A DNA stretch of 64,000 bases, from NCBI GenBank assembly GCA_905221605.1, contig CAJNDS010002204.1, positions 87,001 to 151,000 on the forward strand, read 5' to 3'. How positions within the stretch are numbered: the first letter of the stretch is position 1; every line of letters starts with the position of its first letter. This DNA is from Symbiodinium natans. Lineage: Eukaryota; Sar; Dinophyceae; Suessiales; Symbiodiniaceae. The notes under the pieces are model-generated. The model was not told the origin of the DNA, searched no databases, and worked only from the letters and a program-made list of their open reading frames with translations. Below, in pieces: positions 59,810-64,000 of the stretch. The position numbers were made by a program, and so were the translations under genes.

Positions 59810-60832
59810 CTAGGCCTTTCGGGCCTTCAGTAGCCCTTGGCACTGGTGAATGTCCTCGTTCAGCTTCTTCGTGTTGGTTGCGACCTCCAGCATGTAGGTG
59901 TCCAGGTTCTTAGAATTCAGCTTGGCCTCGCCCGTGGGGAACTCGGAGAAGTTCGAGATGTGCTGCAAGTTCAGGATGTGCTGCTGCGCCGCAGCATGGC
60001 CCTTTCGCATGGACTTCTGCAAATCCGCCGGGATGTCGCCCGGGTTCTTGAGAAGAGCCAAAGAGAGCTTGCACAACTTCTCCTGGGCCAGCACCGCCTG
60101 AGTCAGCAACTTCTTTGCCGAAGCTGGCAGCTCGCCCTCTTCATCCATCTTCTTCTGGTCCTGCAAGCTCGGGGTGTACTTCCACTTAAGGTCCGTGAAG
60201 AGGTCCGCCAGGGCTTGGGCATCTCGCTTGTCGATCTTCTGCTTGTTTTCGAAGTGGAAGCTGTCCTTGGACCCCTTTTGCAGACCCCGGCTGATCTGCT
60301 TGAAGCCGTAGTACTGCAGGCCATCCGCCCCCTTCTCCTCCAGGATCTCTCCGGCCGACAGGGCCTTCTCGAAGGCGGCCTCGTTATTGTTGAAGTTCTT
60401 CGCGACGAAGACGAGGCGTGTGTACATCTTCTCTAAGTTCTTCTGGAACCGCTCCTCGTACACCTGCTTCGCTTGCTGAAACATGGGGTCGCCGGATCGC
60501 AAGTAGAGGCTTCCGTCAGACTGTCTCTGAAACAGTCTGTTTATCAAGGCCGTGCGGTACTTGCGAGACGACTCCCCCTTTGGCGGGTTGTCGTACATGT
60601 GCAAGATGTGTGGCTCGATCTCGTCGGCGCTTCTCATTTTCGCCCATTTCTCGCCTTTGCCCTTGTCGCGGTGAGTGTCCTCACCGCGATCCTGGTCCGC
60701 TACGCCTTTCTTCCAGGTCTCGATCTGGCCATTCAGGGTGCCGTCCTTCGCACCGGCATCGGTGTTGCCCTTCCCACGCTTTGCCTTGGTACTGGACGAG
60801 GAAGCAGCAGCTGCAGGACGCTTCACCGGCAT
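59810..60832 (-). CDS. Unknown dinoflagellate-type protein, single exon, 340 residues
   Basis: An uninterrupted ATG-to-stop frame with consistent GC-rich codon use. The N-terminus is basic and low-complexity (MPVKRPAAAASSSSTKAKRG, KGKGEKWAKM). The middle is charged and ordered: EIEPHILHMYDN, YRTALINRLFQRQSDGSLYL, RLVFVAKNFNNNEAAFEKAL, LQYYGFKQISRGLQKGS. The C-terminus is helical and lysine-rich (LDTYMLEVATNTKKLNEDIH). I recall similar proteins as a repeated family in Symbiodiniaceae with no assigned function, sometimes near mobile elements; this was not checked. A basic N-terminus would suit nucleic acid binding or nuclear location, which is inference. Same strand as its neighbours on both sides. 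Confidence 0.75.
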   Translation of the reverse strand: MPVKRPAAAASSSSTKAKRGKGNTDAGAKDGTLNGQIETWKKGVADQDRGEDTHRDKGKGEKWAKMRSADEIEPHILHMYDNPPKGESSRKYRTALINRLFQRQSDGSLYLRSGDPMFQQAKQVYEERFQKNLEKMYTRLVFVAKNFNNNEAAFEKALSAGEILEEKGADGLQYYGFKQISRGLQKGSKDSFHFENKQKIDKRDAQALADLFTDLKWKYTPSLQDQKKMDEEGELPASAKKLLTQAVLAQEKLCKLSLALLKNPGDIPADLQKSMRKGHAAAQQHILNLQHISNFSEFPTGEAKLNSKNLDTYMLEVATNTKKLNEDIHQCQGLLKARKA

Positions 60833-61184
60833 GACTCCCAGGGAGACCTAGTACACAGACAGACGGAGGCCACGAGAGTCGTCGCTATATGTAAGCACGG
60901 AAGCTGGCAGCACAATGCACAACAAAAGCTTTGCACAGCAGCCCACAGCTACTACTCAACATTGCTGCAAGAACAGAGACTTGCATGCACAGCATCACAC
61001 AGCGAGTTTCGCAGGAAGAAGACACGTGCAGGGTTCAGGGCTTCCGCACAATCTGTCGTGCTTTTGCTTCAGTTCCACAGAACGACTTAAGGAGAACTGT
61101 CGGCCATCTTCTTTCCAAGGTACAATCACGAAGAAAAACCGACGGTGAACTAATGCAAAAATTGTTATATATTGGACATAGCCG

Positions 61185-61445
61185 CACCGAAGTTTGATCG
61201 AAACTCCGTCGAAATTTCGAGTAACTCGTGTCGAATTTTAACCGAAACTTCGACGAAGTTTCGGTCGAACTTTGGTCGAAGTTCAAGAGCAAACTTCGAC
61301 TCGCAAACGTCACAAGCACAGCACCTCACACACGAAACATGAATTTCAAGACTTTAAAACTTCGACCTGGTCCGCCTGGAAGCAGTCGAAGTTTCGACCT
61401 CCACAGCCGTAGTTTGGCCGAAATTTCGACGAAACTTCGTCTGCC
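61185..61445. repeat. CGAAACTTCG motif modules, copies 2 and 3
   Basis: Starts CATAGCCGCACCGAAGTTTG and contains many CGAAACTTCG, CGAAGTTTCG and CGAAATTTCG words in both senses. The last part (about 61399-61445) repeats the order seen at 53.92 kb: AGTTTGGCCGAAATTTCG, then CGAAACTTCGTCTG. Confidence 0.8.
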
Positions 61446-61721
61446 ACTTGCTCCGACCTAAGGCACAAACCGAAACTCTCCAGGTAAATCCTCCCTGCGA
61501 AACGACCAGATTACACACGGTAGAATGCACATGATGAGCATGGTTGCACGGGCATCTTTTCGCTCCAGGTGTCTCTCCCAGGGTATTAGAGTTCTCGCCA
61601 CACAATGTCCTTGAATCCGTACCCTGTAAACTCTAAACCCCAAACCACTCAAACCTGGAAGCTTCGCCTCTCACAGGGTAGAGACTGCAAGTTATACACA
61701 CTGCTAGGGAGTCCTATGCCC

Positions 61722-62378
61722 TCACTTCTTCTTCAAGGCAGAGCGGCGTGCTGGGCGGACTGGGCCAACGCTCGAAGAACTCGACTCTGCCATGCCTGCC
61801 AGGAGGTGCATCGTGGTGAGCTGCTGCAACGCCTCCGTGCCCTCCTGCAAAGATGCCTCCCTCAGCCCACCATTGCTGTCCATGAGGAAGAGCTTGCCCT
61901 TGCCTTTTTTTGGGGGGGTCTCCGGCTCCTCATCCATGCCCTGGCTTGTAAAGGCCAGCCAAAACTGCTCGGAGGTCCCAGCAACGGTGACATGGAAAAC
62001 GTCTTGAGACTGGGCCGGAACGAGGTGGGGCGGCAAGAACGACTCCTCAACATAGAACTCAAGGTGTCCCTCGTGGTAGAAGCGATCTTGCAACACGTAC
62101 TTCTTGTCAGCAATGAAAGCACAGAGGCTCTCCATGCAATGGGAGTCACGAGTGATCGGGCTCCAGTCCATGTCGCGAACGTCGCAAAACTCCGTCCATG
62201 CACTCTGCTTTGGATCTTGCTCAAAGCTCTGGTAGCACAAGGACACACGAGCCGTCATGATGAAGGACGGGGATCGATGGGACAAGTCGGCACAAACAGA
62301 GAAAGCCAAAACGAACTGTGGCGAACACACGACAAAGTTGTCCTCAGAAACTCGGCCACTCGCAGCAGACACCACAGA
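61722..62378 (-). CDS. Unknown protein, last exon
   Basis: The frame opens after a good acceptor (GCTTCTAG|T at 62379) and runs 218 codons to the stop at 61722. It reads VVCSPQFVLAFSVCADLSHR, MDWSPITRDSHCMESLCAFI, YVLQDRFYHEGHLEFYVEES, FHVTVAGTSEQFWLAFTSQG, then a lysine/serine-rich tail (PPKKGKGKLFLMDSNG, RRSALKKK). No in-frame ATG lies near the start, so earlier exons are expected upstream. The middle looks like a globular beta-rich domain; I do not recognise it. The basic tail could be a nuclear signal. Neighbours on both sides share the strand. Confidence 0.6.
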   Translation of the reverse strand, partial: SVVSAASGRVSEDNFVVCSPQFVLAFSVCADLSHRSPSFIMTARVSLCYQSFEQDPKQSAWTEFCDVRDMDWSPITRDSHCMESLCAFIADKKYVLQDRFYHEGHLEFYVEESFLPPHLVPAQSQDVFHVTVAGTSEQFWLAFTSQGMDEEPETPPKKGKGKLFLMDSNGGLREASLQEGTEALQQLTTMHLLAGMAESSSSSVGPVRPARRSALKKK

Positions 62379-62936
62379 CTAGAAGCTTGTCCTGCAACCC
62401 CTGTAGCATACACATTTATGTATGTGTGCAAGCAGCACTGTCCGCTTTCAAGCACACAAGCCCCAGGCACGAAGATGAGCCACAATGTCATACCTGTCGG
62501 ATGGACGTTTTCTCACAGCTTTGCGGGCTGTAGGACTGTCTGGAGTCTATAGGGCCAAAAGGTTTCGGGTTTCAGGTTCACGAAATGGGTTTTCGCTGCG
62601 TCTGGAATGGTCCCAGAATTTAGGGCAAGGAGGGTTTTTGGGAGAGCTGTGGGGGGGTGGGGGGCTGTGCTTCAAGCAAACCCAACCCAGAAAATTTGGG
62701 TTTGGTTTGGGGGGAAGTGTTTTTTGTTGGGGTTGAGGGGTTGGGGGTTGGCACCGCTCACTGCCCCAACCCACAGACACACAACTGATAAAATTGCCGT
62801 CCTTCAACCCCCCCCCCTGAATCCTTTGCCTGCCGGCGCCAGCAACAGGGCACAGGCGACGAGGCACCTATCAGCATTGCGGGGTTCACATGAAAGTGGG
62901 ACGGCTTTAGAAAGAGAAATACATACACAGAGAGGG

Positions 62937-63312
62937 CTTAGGGTGGATGAGGGGGCTTAGGGTTCAGGGTTTAAGGGTTTAAGGTATAGGAGTGTCTAGG
63001 GTTCTAGGGTTGCCGATGCCGGGTCTTGAGGGTTTGGAGGAGGTGACCCTATAGGGCAGCCCGCAGGACCCTAAACCCTATAGACTCCTCACTGCTTTGG
63101 GGTTTAGGGTTTAGGGTTTAGGGTCTAGGGTTTAGGGTTAACAGGCCCTTTTCGTTGAAGGGCTGAGAAGGCTATGCGAATTTGTGGGGTCTATAGAGTT
63201 TGTAGGGTGTTATCCTGATCCCCAAATCCCAAGCCCGAAACCCTCAGCCCTAAACTCTCAACTAAACCCTAAACCCTAAACCCTAAACCCTAAACCCTAA
63301 ACCCTCACAGTT
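62937..63312. repeat. Telomeric units in alternating orientation
   Basis: TTAGGG-type units at 62937-63020, a short CCCTAAA at 63068-63078, TTTAGGG at 63103-63140, then CCCTAAA at 63255-63306 (about six perfect units). Confidence 0.9.
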
Positions 63313-63368
63313 TAGGGGTTTAGGTGTGTAGGAGAAAAACAAACAAGAACACGAAATCTGTACCCTTC

Positions 63369-63990
63369 TCAGTCGCACCGGAAAACCCAACCCGACACTC
63401 TTTTCAGTAGCGACAAAGCATGAGGCCGGTCAGGACGACCTCTTCCCCTTGCGACAGCGACGTCGCTGGCTCCGGGACCTCTTGCCCCGACGTCTTGGCC
63501 TTCTCGACACTGAGCTCGAAGATCGTCTCCGCCTGCCGCGATGCCTCGAGCTGGATCGTCTCCTCCGCCGGTCCTCTGTCGCAGCTGGGGATGTAGTGGC
63601 CTCGGCATCGACAGTTTCGGCAGCGGTATTGTCCTTCTTTGGGCCTTGCTCCGGCTGAGGCTCCTGTTGGGGCTCGTGCTGGGCCCTCGTGCTTGGCTCC
63701 TCCTCCTGATCCAGCCAATACACGTCGCCAGCATGGTCAGGAACGTCGTCAGCATGGTCAGGAACGTCGCCAGCAGCAGGGCCAGCAGGCCCAGCAGGGC
63801 CAGCAGGGCCAGGAACGTCGCCAGCAGGACGGTCCACCTCAGCCTGGCATCCCACGGCAGAAGCCATGCTGGCCATTGACCGCATTCTGGGGATCGCAGC
63901 GGATGCACTCAACCTCCATGGTGAAAGCTGTGGAATAAGTCGTCCATCAAGACCAAAAATCAAACGATCCACCTCAGCCTGGCATCCCAC
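63369..63990 (-). CDS. Repeat-rich ORF region with a CCHC zinc-knuckle signature
   Basis: Three minus-strand frames are open together. One (to 63430) carries a repeat VGCQAEVDR (twice), GPAGPAGPAAGDVPDHAD repeats and an arginine/serine tail (RRRRRSSSRHRGRRRRSSSS). Another (stop at 63404) contains CRNCRCRGHYIPSC at 63622-63581, which fits the CCHC zinc knuckle (Cx2Cx4Hx4C) of Gag-like and RNA-binding proteins, followed by a sensible acidic stretch (SRQAETIFELSVEKAKTSGQ). A third is leucine-rich and looks compositional. The true product may switch frame by an intron, or the locus may be decayed. The VGCQAEVDR repeat continues to the window edge, so the gene probably extends beyond it. Confidence 0.4.
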
Positions 63991-64000
63991 TGTCAGAAAG

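Noticed and set aside
1-64000. tRNA and rRNA genes
   Set aside because: I looked for B-box-like GGTTCGAATCC words on both strands and for rRNA cores and saw none with a matching fold. A covariance-model search would be decisive.

Overview
The window looks like nuclear DNA of a dinoflagellate, most likely Symbiodiniaceae. The grounds are: many blocks of the plant-type telomere heptamer TTTAGGG/CCCTAAA inside the sequence; a eukaryotic ribosomal protein gene in a tandem repeat with a short intron; a runs-of-small-exons gene style with GT-AG (and probably GC-AG) junctions where the acceptor is often followed by G; and retroelement fragments of a kind I know from Symbiodiniaceae genomes. Nothing was searched against a database, so the taxon is an inference.

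0-5 kb: a 5'-truncated, frameshifted LINE-type reverse transcriptase (minus strand), then CpG-rich non-coding DNA and two weak plus-strand coding stretches. 5-12 kb: scattered candidate exons, mostly minus strand, and two arrays of diverged tandem repeats. 12.5-13.4 kb: a minus-strand gene with a CCCH zinc finger. 16.3-18.5 kb: the firmest gene, ribosomal protein L5 (two exons, complete), followed by a second tandem copy that has lost 115 bases from exon 1.

18.5-41 kb: mostly gene-poor. It holds many different simple and minisatellite repeats, a few candidate exons, and at 35.7-37.2 kb two decayed, convergently arranged copies of one unknown gene family. 41.2-42.5 kb: an unknown minus-strand gene whose eight exons keep phase through seven short introns. 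47.3-48.5 kb: a 1-kb TTTTCTATTGG minisatellite with an inverted arm and an adjacent telomeric block, flanked by plus-strand coding pieces.

51-64 kb: a run of minus-strand genes separated or interrupted by telomeric repeats: an RNase H-like retroelement end with a downstream pair of 0.2-kb direct repeats, a transposase-like 623-residue gene whose only intron contains a telomeric block, two lineage-type unknown proteins, and at the edge a repeat-rich ORF with an exact CCHC zinc-knuckle spacing. All five point the same way, as is common for dinoflagellate gene blocks. Most small-exon calls rest on reading frame plus splice signals only and should be read as candidates.
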